Below the pieces are notes generated by a model. That model did not search any database. It was not told the DNA's origin and worked only from the letters and a program-made list of their open reading frames with translations. The position numbers and the translations under genes were made by a program. Shown piece after piece: positions 16,666 through 25,282 of a DNA stretch of 64,000 nt (positions are counted from its first letter, which is position 1; every line of letters starts with the position of its first letter). This DNA is from Clostridiales bacterium FE2011. Lineage in GTDB: Bacteria > Bacillota > Clostridia > Christensenellales > Aristaeellaceae. Where the stretch lies: NCBI GenBank assembly GCA_017569305.1, contig CP069418.1, forward strand, positions 930,001 through 994,000, in the 5' to 3' direction.

Positions 16666-18278
16666 CTCTCTGCTGTCTCCTTCAGTTCCAGGCCTTCATT
16701 GTTTTCCACGGCCAGGCGGATGCTCCACTCGTTTTCAAACAGCAGCACGTCCCGTCCATGGCTGTCTTTGGCCCGGCCGGAGGTGGAGGTCAGCTTCAGA
16801 TCCTCCACAGGCTTCGGGGTCTTGATGACCCACCGGACGTGGCGGAAGGGCATACCCTCCATCACGATCTCCGTCTGGTATTCGGTCCGCAGGCGGTGCT
16901 CCAGTACTTCAAACTGCAGCACGCCGACTACGCCGACCATGAACTCTTCCAGGCCCGTTTCCGTCCGGATGAAGGTCTGGATGGCGCCTTCCTCGGCCAG
17001 CTGGCTGATGCCTTTCTGGAACTGTTTGCGCTTCATGCTGTCCATCGGGCGCACCCGATTGAAGAACTCAGGCGCGAACACCGGAATGTTGGCATAGTGC
17101 ATTTTCGGTCCGGTGGAAAGCGTGTCTCCCAGCCGGTATATCCCGGGGTCAAACAGGCCGATGATGTCGCCTGCCCATGCCTCCTCCACCGCTTCACGCT
17201 CATCCGCCATGAACTGCTGGGGCTGCTTGAGCGCCACGATCTTGTTAGTGCCGGAATGCCACACTTCCATGCCCTTTTCAAAGGCACCGGAAACAATCCG
17301 CATAAAGGCGAGCCGATCCCGGTGAGCCGGGTTCATGTTCGCCTGGATCTTGAAGATGAAACCGGAAAAATACGGTTCTTCCGGCCCGATGATTCCGGTG
17401 TCGCTTTCCCGGGGCAGCGGCGGGGGCGTGAAGGACAGGAACCTGTCCAGGAACGGCTCCACACCGAAGTTGGTAACAGCGGAACCAAAGAACATGGGCG
17501 TCAGTTCGCCCGCCCGCACCTTTTCCAGGTCAAAGGAGTCTCCTGCTTCATCCAGCAGTTCCACTTCCTCCGCCAGCCGGTCGCGGTAATGCTTCTCCAG
17601 CACCTTTTCCAGTTCCGGATCATCAATGCTGATGTCCGTCTTTTCAACCATCTTTTTACCGTGATCACCGCCGGTGTACAGTTCCACCATCCGGGTATCC
17701 CGGTGATATACGCCCTGGAAGTCTCCGTCTACGCCGATGGGCCAGTTGATGGGGCAGGAACGGATGCCCAGCACCTGCTCCAGCTCTTCCATCAGGGAGA
17801 AGGGATCCTTCGCGGCCCGGTCCATCTTGTTTACAAAGGTGAAAATCGGGATGTTCCGCATCCGGCAGACCTTGAACAGCTTGATGGTCTGTGCTTCGAC
17901 GCCCTTTGCGGCGTCCAGCAGCATAACCGCTGCGTCCGCGGCAACCAGTACCCGGTAGGTATCTTCCGAGAAGTCCTGGTGGCCGGGGGTGTCCAGGATG
18001 TTGATCCTGTATCCGTCATACACGAACTGCATGGCGGAGCTTGTCACGGAAATACCGCGCTGCTTCTCAATCTCCATCCAGTCCGAAGTGGCGTGCTTGT
18101 CCGTCTTCCGGGCTTTAACGCTGCCCGCGCTGCGAATTGCTCCGCCGTACAGCAGCAGCTTTTCAGTCAGCGTGGTTTTACCCGCGTCAGGATGGGAGAT
18201 AATGGCAAAGGTACGCCGCTTCTCCACCTCTTCGTGCAGAAGCGTCCGGAACTCCCGGGAATCTCTCTCTGGCAGCAT
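16662..18278 (-). CDS. prfC: Peptide chain release factor 3
   Basis: 538 aa. This GTPase recycles RF1/RF2 from the ribosome after termination. Features are G1 SHPDAGKTTLTEKLLLYGG, the RF3-specific sequence SDWMEIEKQRGISVTSS, G3 DTPGHQDFSEDTYR, G4 NKMDR, and VGVVGVLQFEVLEHRL in the C-terminal part. The start at 18278 follows GGGGAGA at about 6 nt; the frame upstream to 18350 is rejected because RF3 begins close to this point. Own promoter upstream; typA lies 68 nt downstream. Confidence 0.96.
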   Translation of the reverse strand: MLPERDSREFRTLLHEEVEKRRTFAIISHPDAGKTTLTEKLLLYGGAIRSAGSVKARKTDKHATSDWMEIEKQRGISVTSSAMQFVYDGYRINILDTPGHQDFSEDTYRVLVAADAAVMLLDAAKGVEAQTIKLFKVCRMRNIPIFTFVNKMDRAAKDPFSLMEELEQVLGIRSCPINWPIGVDGDFQGVYHRDTRMVELYTGGDHGKKMVEKTDISIDDPELEKVLEKHYRDRLAEEVELLDEAGDSFDLEKVRAGELTPMFFGSAVTNFGVEPFLDRFLSFTPPPLPRESDTGIIGPEEPYFSGFIFKIQANMNPAHRDRLAFMRIVSGAFEKGMEVWHSGTNKIVALKQPQQFMADEREAVEEAWAGDIIGLFDPGIYRLGDTLSTGPKMHYANIPVFAPEFFNRVRPMDSMKRKQFQKGISQLAEEGAIQTFIRTETGLEEFMVGVVGVLQFEVLEHRLRTEYQTEIVMEGMPFRHVRWVIKTPKPVEDLKLTSTSGRAKDSHGRDVLLFENEWSIRLAVENNEGLELKETAER

Positions 18279-18355
18279 AACTTTCTCCCCCTGAACAGAC
18301 TGAAAAAAGGTAACCAGCACGGACCTTCCGGCCCGCGTGGCACAAAACACTGTAT

Positions 18356-18383
18356 TTTATACCTTGTAGGCTTGAATTGTCAA
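18356..18383 (-). promoter_or_regulatory. Promoter of prfC
   Basis: TTGACA (18378-18383) and TATAAA (18356-18361) on the minus strand with a 16-nt spacer. Confidence 0.65.
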
Positions 18384-18429
18384 GGGATGCCGCTCACAGC
18401 AATCCTGAAATCTTATCGATGTTAAACCA

Positions 18430-18466
18430 TGTAATTCTGAATTCTGAATTCATAATTCTGAATTAT
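18430..18466. repeat. AATTCTGAATT-type short repeat cluster
   Basis: Three AATTCTGAATT-like units in tandem at the 3' end of the sulfatase-fold gene, overlapping its stop codon. Confidence 0.55.
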
Positions 18467-20787
18467 TCTTCTACGCTCCAGTTCTCCGCGTTGAAGATAT
18501 CCTGATTACGGAAGGTAATCTTCAGCGGATCTGAGAAGGTGTTGCCGCAATTGGTCACAATATGCCAGTCGGATTCCACGATATGGTGTTCCGGGATCGT
18601 CTGAACCTCGCTCTTCACTGCCTTGCCGGTAAACGGATTCACAGGATCCGTAACGGTATTCTCGAAGGCCAGGGCAGGTGTTTCCGCGTTGGTCATGAAA
18701 GTTGTATCCGTGGTGAAGCCCTGTGCCCCGAAGTCCTTGACCATCAGCAGCGGATTATAGCAGGTGGTGTCCGCCCATTCGTCCGCCAGGTACCGACCTG
18801 CGGTTCCTTCGTTCGTCAGGCGGTCCCGCAAATCTATCCCGGTCAGTCCCAGGTAACAGCCATGGTCGGATACCACAATGATCCGGGTATTGTCATACAC
18901 ACCCTGTTCCCGCAGCTCGTCAAACCAGCTGCCAAGCTGGATAAACGCGGCCATGTCGGACTGATAATGGATCCGCACGTTCTCATCCGCCTGGGTCAGG
19001 TCCAGTTCCTTTCCGTCTTCGGTACGGCGGATGCCATGCTCCGCTTCATAGGCGGTGTTGTCAACACTGTTGGTTGGCGTATAATCCGGCTCCTGCAGTT
19101 CGATAACGTCATGGGTCATTTCATTGGTCAGCATCAGGAAGGTGTTGGTTCCCTCATCCGTCACCCGGGTCATGGTGTGGAGGTTCTTCATCACCATATA
19201 GTTGTTCAGGAAGTCCGGGGATACGCCGATCAGTTCGGACCCTTCTCCTTCATCCGCTTTCACGTCCATCTCCAGGTACCGGCCCTGGTCATACAGGGTC
19301 TCCTGGAGCACCAGGGGGGCAGAGCGGAACAGGCTGTAGAAGAAGATATTCCGGTTGCGGTTCCGGTCCAGGTTCTCCAGCATCTGCACCTTGTATTCGT
19401 CAAACATGCCGATGGTGTTATAGGTGCGGATTTCCGGATACTCATCGTAGATGCTCATATCCGAAATCCACTGGTAATTGGCATAGGGCGCGTCACATAC
19501 CGTCACTTCATAACCCGCGTTCATAAAGTTGACCGGCATGATCTTCAGCGCCTCGTTCTGCTTGTCCTTCAGGGAAAGCTCATCCCGTTCCTCCAGGCCA
19601 TCCGGGGTATACTCATATCCCCCGAAGAGTGCCGGGGACGCTATATTGGTATGATAGCCGTAGGAAAGCGTATTCGGATAATATGTGAAGCCGTCAAACT
19701 GTTCCTTCAGTTCAGGCTTTTCATTCAGAAGATAGGGAACAAATCCGCTGATAGCCCGGTCAACCATGATCACGACCACATTTTTGCCTTCCCTGTCCAG
19801 CCGGAAGGTAACGTCCTCCGCCTTGATCCTGGCAGTAATATCCCGGACCTCCACTGCTTTTTTCTCCATGCCGTTGATGTTGATCACGGACATCACCACC
19901 AGGGCAATACAGCCATACAGGCTCACAATCCGCAGGATCACAGAATGCTTCCTGCGCAGAAGGCATACTCCCGCAATTGCGGCAAGCACACAGCCCGTGT
20001 TCAGCAGCACTTTCCAGAGCTGGTTGGAGATATTTGTCTCATACTGCAATGCGGACGAGATGAATCCGTAGTCTTTGCCGAAGAACATATAGTTCACTGC
20101 CGCGGAAACCGCGCAGATCGCCATAAACAGCGTAAACCGCTTACGCGCCTTGGGCGCAAGCAGCATACCGTACAGGATTCCCCAGAACAGGAATGTGCCC
20201 GCCGCCAGCAGGGAGGAAGAAAGCAGGTACTGGGCCGGGTTCTGGTAGTAATGGGCATCCACAAACTCTGCCGGGGATGCCCCGATCAGGGCGGAAGGAA
20301 CAAACACACCCGTCAGGATGGCCATATACAGGCAGCAGAGGATCAGCAGGATTTTATTGTTCTTATCCGTTTTCCGCTGCCGTTTGTTCAGTTCCATGGG
20401 CTGGTATCCCAGCTTCGTCAGCTGCCGCAGCAGGGCGAACACAGCGTATCCGATCCAGAACAGAATCAGTCCGCCGTATTGTCCCAGGTCTTTGATGGGA
20501 CCGAAGGATGCGCCGCGGAAAGCCCGCAGTCCGGTAAACCAGCGGTAGGTGGCATACAGGCACAGCAGCTGGACGCCCCAGAGCATGATCGTTCTTCCGG
20601 CTTCCTTCCGGAAATCCGGCTTATGCTTCGGTTTCAGCGGGGAGGTGATCAGGCAGAATACCAGGCTCAGGCAGATGATTGCCATACCCGGGCTCATGGA
20701 CATCCGGGTAAAAAGGGAGCAGAGCACTTCAAGGAGCAGCTGCACGGGTTTCACCGTCAGTGTCCCCAGCATTGTCCATATTTTCAC
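18463..20787 (-). CDS. Multi-span membrane protein with LTA-synthase-type sulfatase domain
   Basis: 774 aa. About eight hydrophobic segments fill residues 1-310, and an extracytoplasmic alkaline-phosphatase/sulfatase fold domain fills about 330-774. In that domain VVVIMVDRAISGF begins the metal site, Thr in GYHTNIASP fits the nucleophile position of lipoteichoic-acid synthases, MTHD lies in the middle, and VVSDHG is the late metal ligand block. The family transfers glycerol-phosphate or phosphoethanolamine groups, or modifies sugars. Residues 10-50, with SPGMAIICLSLVFCLITSPL, resemble the first span of YidC/Oxa1 insertases. The start is GTG at 20787, 6 nt after GGGGGAG, with no better ATG nearby. 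The substrate is not known. Confidence 0.8.
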   Translation of the reverse strand: MKIWTMLGTLTVKPVQLLLEVLCSLFTRMSMSPGMAIICLSLVFCLITSPLKPKHKPDFRKEAGRTIMLWGVQLLCLYATYRWFTGLRAFRGASFGPIKDLGQYGGLILFWIGYAVFALLRQLTKLGYQPMELNKRQRKTDKNNKILLILCCLYMAILTGVFVPSALIGASPAEFVDAHYYQNPAQYLLSSSLLAAGTFLFWGILYGMLLAPKARKRFTLFMAICAVSAAVNYMFFGKDYGFISSALQYETNISNQLWKVLLNTGCVLAAIAGVCLLRRKHSVILRIVSLYGCIALVVMSVININGMEKKAVEVRDITARIKAEDVTFRLDREGKNVVVIMVDRAISGFVPYLLNEKPELKEQFDGFTYYPNTLSYGYHTNIASPALFGGYEYTPDGLEERDELSLKDKQNEALKIMPVNFMNAGYEVTVCDAPYANYQWISDMSIYDEYPEIRTYNTIGMFDEYKVQMLENLDRNRNRNIFFYSLFRSAPLVLQETLYDQGRYLEMDVKADEGEGSELIGVSPDFLNNYMVMKNLHTMTRVTDEGTNTFLMLTNEMTHDVIELQEPDYTPTNSVDNTAYEAEHGIRRTEDGKELDLTQADENVRIHYQSDMAAFIQLGSWFDELREQGVYDNTRIIVVSDHGCYLGLTGIDLRDRLTNEGTAGRYLADEWADTTCYNPLLMVKDFGAQGFTTDTTFMTNAETPALAFENTVTDPVNPFTGKAVKSEVQTIPEHHIVESDWHIVTNCGNTFSDPLKITFRNQDIFNAENWSVEE

Positions 20788-21097
20788 GTGCTGCTCCCCC
20801 TTTCAATCGTACGGTCAATTATGTTACCACAGGTCTCCGCCGCTGACAACTGACCGGAATCGGTCATTTTCCCGCAAAAAAGGGTACGCCGCAGCGTACC
20901 CTTAACGGGCAGATTGTATGATGCCTTTCCTGATTTCTGATTCATTTTTTCCGCCATGTCAAAAAGTACCGTCCGCATGGCAGGATGATCACGGAAAACT
21001 TCTTCATTCCCGGTTGCATACTCCTTCTCTGTGATACTGATAGAACGATCCTTGCCCGTTCTTTCTTCCCTGCATCCGGGAGAACTCTGCATTTTCC
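20788..21097 (-). other. 310-bp gap holding a 3' untranslated region
   Basis: A 102-codon open frame (20784-21092) crosses this stretch but has no ribosome site, runs through the terminator hairpin and resembles no family. I see only the tail of the upstream gene, the terminator at 20875-20903, and the ribosome site of the sulfatase-fold gene. Confidence 0.5.
20875..20903 (-). terminator. Terminator downstream of the nucleotidyltransferase-GNAT gene
   Basis: On the minus strand AAGGGTACGC and GCGTACCCTT pair over a 4-nt loop, followed by six T residues. It lies about 195 nt after the stop codon. Confidence 0.8.
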
Positions 21098-22645
21098 TCA
21101 GTCCCGGTCAAGTTCCTTGCTCAGCAGGTAACGGTCCCCGTCGTCCCTGAAGATTGTATAACCCAGCCTTTCATAGAAGCGGAAAGCGGATTCATTGCTC
21201 TTTTCAACGTGCAGGACAATGGCCGGAATACCGATCTCCATCGCGTAAGCCTCAGCTGTCTCCATCAGCTTCGTTCCGATTCCGCTGCCTCTGTAAGCGG
21301 CCGTCACCGAGAAATCGTCAAGATAGAGATAGGCCTGCTCTTCACGATACACTTCAATGGACAGGAACGCTCTGACGGCATCATCTTCCGCGACATAGAT
21401 CCGGTTTTCTCCGCCGTTCCAGAATGAATCCAGATAACCGGCTTCATATCCCTTCACATCATCTTTATGATAGATGGTCTGCAGCATTTCCCGGAACAGT
21501 GCGTCTATTTTTTCCGCGTCTTCCGGAACGGCCGTCCTGATCCGGCAGGCTGCCTTCCCCGATTCGGTTTTCCCTTTGTTCAGGTATGCAGCGGTAAAAG
21601 CGTCAATATCCGCATAGTGTTCTGCTTTCATCCCGGCTTTTTCATATTCCTGCAGATACTGTTCCAGCACTTTGTCAAAACCTGCCGCGGTCTTCTTCAG
21701 GTCATTCGGATCATAAGTCTGGAGTACGTCATGTGTTCCGATTTCGACCGCATTGCTGATATCGGCCAGCATTTCGTTCAGGCTTTCAAGGCTCATAAAA
21801 GCCAGATGGCGGTCACCGTTCTCGGCAGCCTGCACCATCTTTCCGTGCCAGTTGGAGAACATCTCCTCATAGGTTCCGGACAGTGTATCCGCGCAGGCGG
21901 GTTTTTTCTCCGGCTGAAGAGACTGCCTCGCCGTCCGGAAACAGGCTGTCAGCTCTTTCATCAGCCATGTCAGCCGTTCTTTCACACTGCCCGCGGTTTC
22001 CGCTGCCAGAATATCCTCGATCATGCCGCACAGGTTTTCCGGCCTTTTTTTCATGGCATTCAGTTCTTCATAGCGCCGTTTGACGCCCAGCCGGAAATAT
22101 GTTTTGTTCAGCAGGGCAACCGCGTTTTCCGCGTAATAGATCGCGCCGCCTGCCCGTCTGCGCACCTCGTTCAGGCCTTCCTCAGTCATGGCTTCTGCGA
22201 AGCAGCACTGTGCCTCTTTCAGTTCTTTTTCCGCCTTTTCGCAGTCTGCCTCCCCAAAGGGCTCCGACATCGTCTTCCGCACTTCATCCCGCAGCTTCTC
22301 CAGTTCCACCCTGTACTTTTCGTCAGCACAGTATACAATCCGGGAATCCATCAGCTTGCCGATATGGGGATGTTCATAACGGGCGTCCTGCCGCAATCCT
22401 TCCCAGTTCGTGCAGTAAATGTCATGCCCTACGCCCAGGTCATCCTGGATAAAGGCTTTTCCAAGCTGCCAGCCCCGGTCGTCATTGATGAGGATCAGCA
22501 GATCCAGGTCCGACAGCGGGTGAATATCCCCCGTCTGAAAGGATCCGTATATTCCGATCAATGCTACCGAACCCGGGCACAATGCTTGTTCTTTTTCAAT
22601 GACAGCGTCAATAATCTTCTGGTTCCTGATTTCCAGTTCTTTCAT
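21098..22645 (-). CDS. Nucleotidyltransferase-GNAT acetyltransferase fusion
   Basis: 515 aa. The N-terminal part (about 1-100) has the pol-beta-type nucleotidyltransferase motif GSFQTGDIHPLSDLDLL, with Gly34-Ser35 and the metal-binding Asp46 and Asp48, as in antibiotic nucleotidyltransferases. The middle (about 110-350) is helical and acidic. The C-terminal part (about 365-515) is a GNAT acetyltransferase with RGSGIGTKLMETAE as the acetyl-CoA loop and NESAFRFYERLGY. Both activities could modify small molecules such as aminoglycosides, but the target is unknown. Start ATG at 22645 follows GGAAG at 9 nt; the longer GTG start at 22654 overlaps that site. Two more GNAT genes follow upstream on the same strand. 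Confidence 0.82.
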   Translation of the reverse strand: MKELEIRNQKIIDAVIEKEQALCPGSVALIGIYGSFQTGDIHPLSDLDLLILINDDRGWQLGKAFIQDDLGVGHDIYCTNWEGLRQDARYEHPHIGKLMDSRIVYCADEKYRVELEKLRDEVRKTMSEPFGEADCEKAEKELKEAQCCFAEAMTEEGLNEVRRRAGGAIYYAENAVALLNKTYFRLGVKRRYEELNAMKKRPENLCGMIEDILAAETAGSVKERLTWLMKELTACFRTARQSLQPEKKPACADTLSGTYEEMFSNWHGKMVQAAENGDRHLAFMSLESLNEMLADISNAVEIGTHDVLQTYDPNDLKKTAAGFDKVLEQYLQEYEKAGMKAEHYADIDAFTAAYLNKGKTESGKAACRIRTAVPEDAEKIDALFREMLQTIYHKDDVKGYEAGYLDSFWNGGENRIYVAEDDAVRAFLSIEVYREEQAYLYLDDFSVTAAYRGSGIGTKLMETAEAYAMEIGIPAIVLHVEKSNESAFRFYERLGYTIFRDDGDRYLLSKELDRD

Positions 22646-22688
22646 CTTTACCACTTCCTTTTAGTTCAGAAACCGGCGGCTGAAGCAC

Positions 22689-23219
22689 TCAGCCGCGCAG
22701 CTTCTTGGACAGGAACAGGACGAGATCGTCGTCAACGGTGCAGACCGTTTCATACTGTTCACATTGTTTACCCTGATACCATACGCCGGTTCCGTCCGGA
22801 ATATATCCGCGCTTGATATACATCCGCTGGGCAGCGCCATATCCGTCATGCAGTCCCACAGCCAGACATACGGTGTCCGCATACAGTCCCGCAATCTGTT
22901 CCGCCGCGTCCATCAGTTTGCTGCCGATTCCTTTTCTCTGGTATTTCTGCAGCACACTGAAATCATGGATTTCCGGCCAGCCTTTTTCTTTGAAAGGACC
23001 ATTATGCGGGGTCAGGTAAACATACACTGAGCCGGCAGGTTGCCCCTGATACTCAGCTGTCAGCGCAACGCATCTGCCTTCTGCCTGATCCTGTATTCTC
23101 TTCTGGTATACGGCAATATCCGGATGCCAGCCCTGGGCAGTAAATTCTTCTACAAAAACCTGCCCGTCTGCCTCTTCCATATTGCGGATAACCAGTCCGT
23201 CATCTTTATAATAAATCAT
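22689..23219 (-). CDS. GNAT family N-acetyltransferase
   Basis: 176 aa, single GNAT domain. The acetyl-CoA-binding stretch is LQKYQRKGIGSKLMDAAEQIA, and AAQRMYIKRGYIPDGTGVWY is the usual C-terminal strand. EEFTAQGWHPDIAVYQKRI occupies the N-terminal acceptor-binding region. The substrate cannot be predicted. GGAGA stands 7 nt before the ATG. It lies 43 nt before the nucleotidyltransferase-GNAT gene and 41 nt after the next GNAT gene, so the group is probably an operon. Confidence 0.88.
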   Translation of the reverse strand: MIYYKDDGLVIRNMEEADGQVFVEEFTAQGWHPDIAVYQKRIQDQAEGRCVALTAEYQGQPAGSVYVYLTPHNGPFKEKGWPEIHDFSVLQKYQRKGIGSKLMDAAEQIAGLYADTVCLAVGLHDGYGAAQRMYIKRGYIPDGTGVWYQGKQCEQYETVCTVDDDLVLFLSKKLRG

Positions 23220-23260
23220 ACTTTTCTCCCTGATTCATATTGATCATTCCGTTCGTTGGC

Positions 23261-23983
23261 TCACTCAGCCATATCCCGTAAACAATAAACAGCATATTCA
23301 GTCAGGGACCGGAAGCCATGGCCTTTTGCCAGCTCTGCCGATATCCTGTTCTGTGCGTCCCAGTGGATGGTCAGTCCCTTCCTGCTGCACTGGCTCATTA
23401 TTTCCGTCGTGCAATGATCCGCAAGCCCCCGCTTCCGGTGTCCGGGATCAGTACAGATATCCAGCTCCGCCTGGTCTTCAAACGTCAGAAAACTTGACGC
23501 GGCTGCAACGACCTGTCCGTTGTACAGCACGGCTGCTCCTGCGCCCCGTTCCGAAAAGTCTTCAAAACCGGCATAGTTTCCCCCGTGGCCAAAGGGATGC
23601 GCTTCAAAAATGGCCGGGGTAAACGGAGTTAAGATGTATCCTTCCGGCAGCGGCTTCAAAGGCTTTACAGATTCCGCACAAAGCGGCTCCATCACTTCCC
23701 GCCGGAATACGGCCTGCATCGGCAGCTTCCGGAGATAGTTTTCCCATTCAGCGCTCAAGCACACCAGCCAGCTTCCATAAAACAGCTCCGGATGTGCTGA
23801 GAAAAAACCTTCGTCCGGTTTCCCGGTCAGGTAGGTAAACAGGGCTTGATACACGCATCCGCCCGGATAGGAAAAGGCAGTGCCGAATTTTCCTTCCATG
23901 CAGGCTGTCAGTAAAAGCGGTATTTCCGTCAGCACGCCGCTGCCGGTTTTGTTCCAGATCTCTGTCTTCGGTTCAGTTGCCAT
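23261..23983 (-). CDS. GNAT acetyltransferase (ZmaR-like, PF12746 type)
   Basis: 240 aa. The C-terminal half has a GNAT core: AAVLYNGQVVAAASSFLTF, then ELDICTDPGHRKRGLADHCTTEIM with the acetyl-CoA loop, then IHWDAQNRISAELAKGHGF. The N-terminal half follows the pattern of the GNAT_acetyltran family, which includes the zwittermicin A resistance protein ZmaR; many members have no known substrate. The ATG lies 2 nt after the stop codon of the XRE regulator gene, with GGAAGAGAG inside that gene's end as ribosome site. Translation of the two is therefore coupled. Confidence 0.85.
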   Translation of the reverse strand: MATEPKTEIWNKTGSGVLTEIPLLLTACMEGKFGTAFSYPGGCVYQALFTYLTGKPDEGFFSAHPELFYGSWLVCLSAEWENYLRKLPMQAVFRREVMEPLCAESVKPLKPLPEGYILTPFTPAIFEAHPFGHGGNYAGFEDFSERGAGAAVLYNGQVVAAASSFLTFEDQAELDICTDPGHRKRGLADHCTTEIMSQCSRKGLTIHWDAQNRISAELAKGHGFRSLTEYAVYCLRDMAE

Positions 23984-23985
23984 CT

Positions 23986-24600
23986 TTACTCTCTTCCCAT
24001 CACTTTACGGCACCAGGACTTTTCCCCGCAGTGCGGACACTTCAGGTGCCTCTTTGAAATCATGTTGAATCCGGACATGTGCGCCCAGAACTTAGGCACA
24101 AAGGCCTCCCCGCATTTTGCGCACTGATAATACCCGATCTTCCGCTGTCCTTCCATAACGGCCACGCAGCCAACCGCAAAGATCACGCACGCAATGGCAA
24201 TCAGAATCAGTTTTACGTTCAGTGGGATCACATTCGTATACACGCACACCACAATCAGCAGCGTAATGAAGGAAACCAGCGATACGCCGCCCAGGATAAG
24301 CGTTAACACAAACTGTTTTTTGTTTGCTTCTCTTTCCTTGATCATTTCCACCATATTATCCTCCGCCTTTTTCTGATAATCTTCTCCCGAAACAAGTTCT
24401 CCGGACAGCAGATCATTAACGGTAATACCCAGCTCCCCGCACAGCGGAAGCAGCAGGGATACTTCCGGGAATCCGTTGCCGCACTCCCATTTGGAAATTG
24501 TCTTGTCGCTGATATTCAGCTTCTCTGCCAGCTGTTTCTGGGTATAGCCTTTCTTTTTCCGTTCTTCGGCAATAAAGCGTCCGCTTCTGACCTGGTCCAT
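23986..24600 (-). CDS. XRE-family regulator with two membrane spans and a zinc ribbon
   Basis: 204 aa. Residues 6-65 are a Cro/CI helix-turn-helix (GYTQKQLAEKLNISDKTISKW). Residues about 98-120 and 125-150 are two transmembrane segments. The C-terminus has paired CxxC motifs (CAKCGEA and CPHCGEK), a zinc-ribbon pattern. A membrane-bound repressor that senses an envelope or redox signal is plausible but is inference. GGAGG lies 6 nt before the ATG. It is the first gene of the run leading into the three acetyltransferase genes, so it may control them. Confidence 0.85.
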   Translation of the reverse strand: MDQVRSGRFIAEERKKKGYTQKQLAEKLNISDKTISKWECGNGFPEVSLLLPLCGELGITVNDLLSGELVSGEDYQKKAEDNMVEMIKEREANKKQFVLTLILGGVSLVSFITLLIVVCVYTNVIPLNVKLILIAIACVIFAVGCVAVMEGQRKIGYYQCAKCGEAFVPKFWAHMSGFNMISKRHLKCPHCGEKSWCRKVMGRE

Positions 24601-24741
24601 GATCTTCCTCCTTCCGGGATTGATTATCCTGCTGTCTTTCTCTCATTTACACCCACGAATCGTAGAATCTGGTGGAAATGGCGGAATCCACGATCCGTAG
24701 AGTCGATTTATGCGGTTTCTTTTTGCTCTCCTCCCCTGGGT

Positions 24742-25056
24742 TCACTTCTTCTTTTGTTTCGGTGCCGGAAGCTCATCATACATGGCTTCCAGCAGTTCTT
24801 CCAGGAACTCCCGGTTGTCCACGTCTGCCAGCAGCATTTCTTTTGCCCCCTCATAGGGAAGCTCCCGTTCAGCGTCCGGCATCATCGCGACGGCGGATTT
24901 TGTGGGCTTCACCAGGAACCGGTCGTCATAGATCCCCCCGACGATCTTTCCACGCCAGTAAATGATGTACTCCCCCATCATTGTCTTCCAGGTCACATTC
25001 TCCAGACCCGAAAGCTGCTCCAGGATAAAATCCAGGTATTCCCTGCTCGATGCCAT
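24742..25056 (-). CDS. TfoX N-terminal domain protein
   Basis: 104 aa, one TfoX_N domain: MASSREYLDFILEQL, then MMGEYIIYWRGKIVGGIYDD, then LVKPT and PYEGAKEMLLAD. Such short stand-alone proteins are common in Bacillota and Actinobacteria. Full-length TfoX/Sxy is a competence regulator, but no such role is shown for the short form. The C-terminus is a basic PKQKKK tail. GGAGA stands 7 nt before the ATG. It is a single-gene unit. Confidence 0.9.
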   Translation of the reverse strand: MASSREYLDFILEQLSGLENVTWKTMMGEYIIYWRGKIVGGIYDDRFLVKPTKSAVAMMPDAERELPYEGAKEMLLADVDNREFLEELLEAMYDELPAPKQKKK

Positions 25057-25207
25057 ATCATGTCTCCCCTGTTCACTTTCATGCGCTGAATCAGTTATAT
25101 TTCATCATATCATAAACTCAGGAGAACAGGAACCTACCGAAAGTATGAAAAAAGCCGGATACGACTGATATATACAGTATGTGATCCGCCAATCTTCTGC
25201 CGGATTC

Positions 25208-25236
25208 TTGTCCTGTCCCGGGTAACATGCTAATAT
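25208..25236 (+). promoter_or_regulatory. Promoter of the macrodomain/Nudix pair
   Basis: TTGTCC (25208-25213), 17-nt spacer, TAATAT (25231-25236) with a TGn extension. Confidence 0.55.
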
Positions 25237-25282
25237 GAATGGAGTGTTCATCAAAACATCTGCAAAGGGTGCGTGAAAGCGA

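Noticed and set aside
18562..20853. Long plus-strand frame across the sulfatase-fold gene
   Set aside because: Antisense shadow; no domain recognised and no ribosome site.
20784..21092. 102-codon frame between the nucleotidyltransferase-GNAT gene and the sulfatase-fold gene
   Set aside because: It runs through a terminator hairpin, lacks a ribosome site and resembles no family; treated as a 3' untranslated region.
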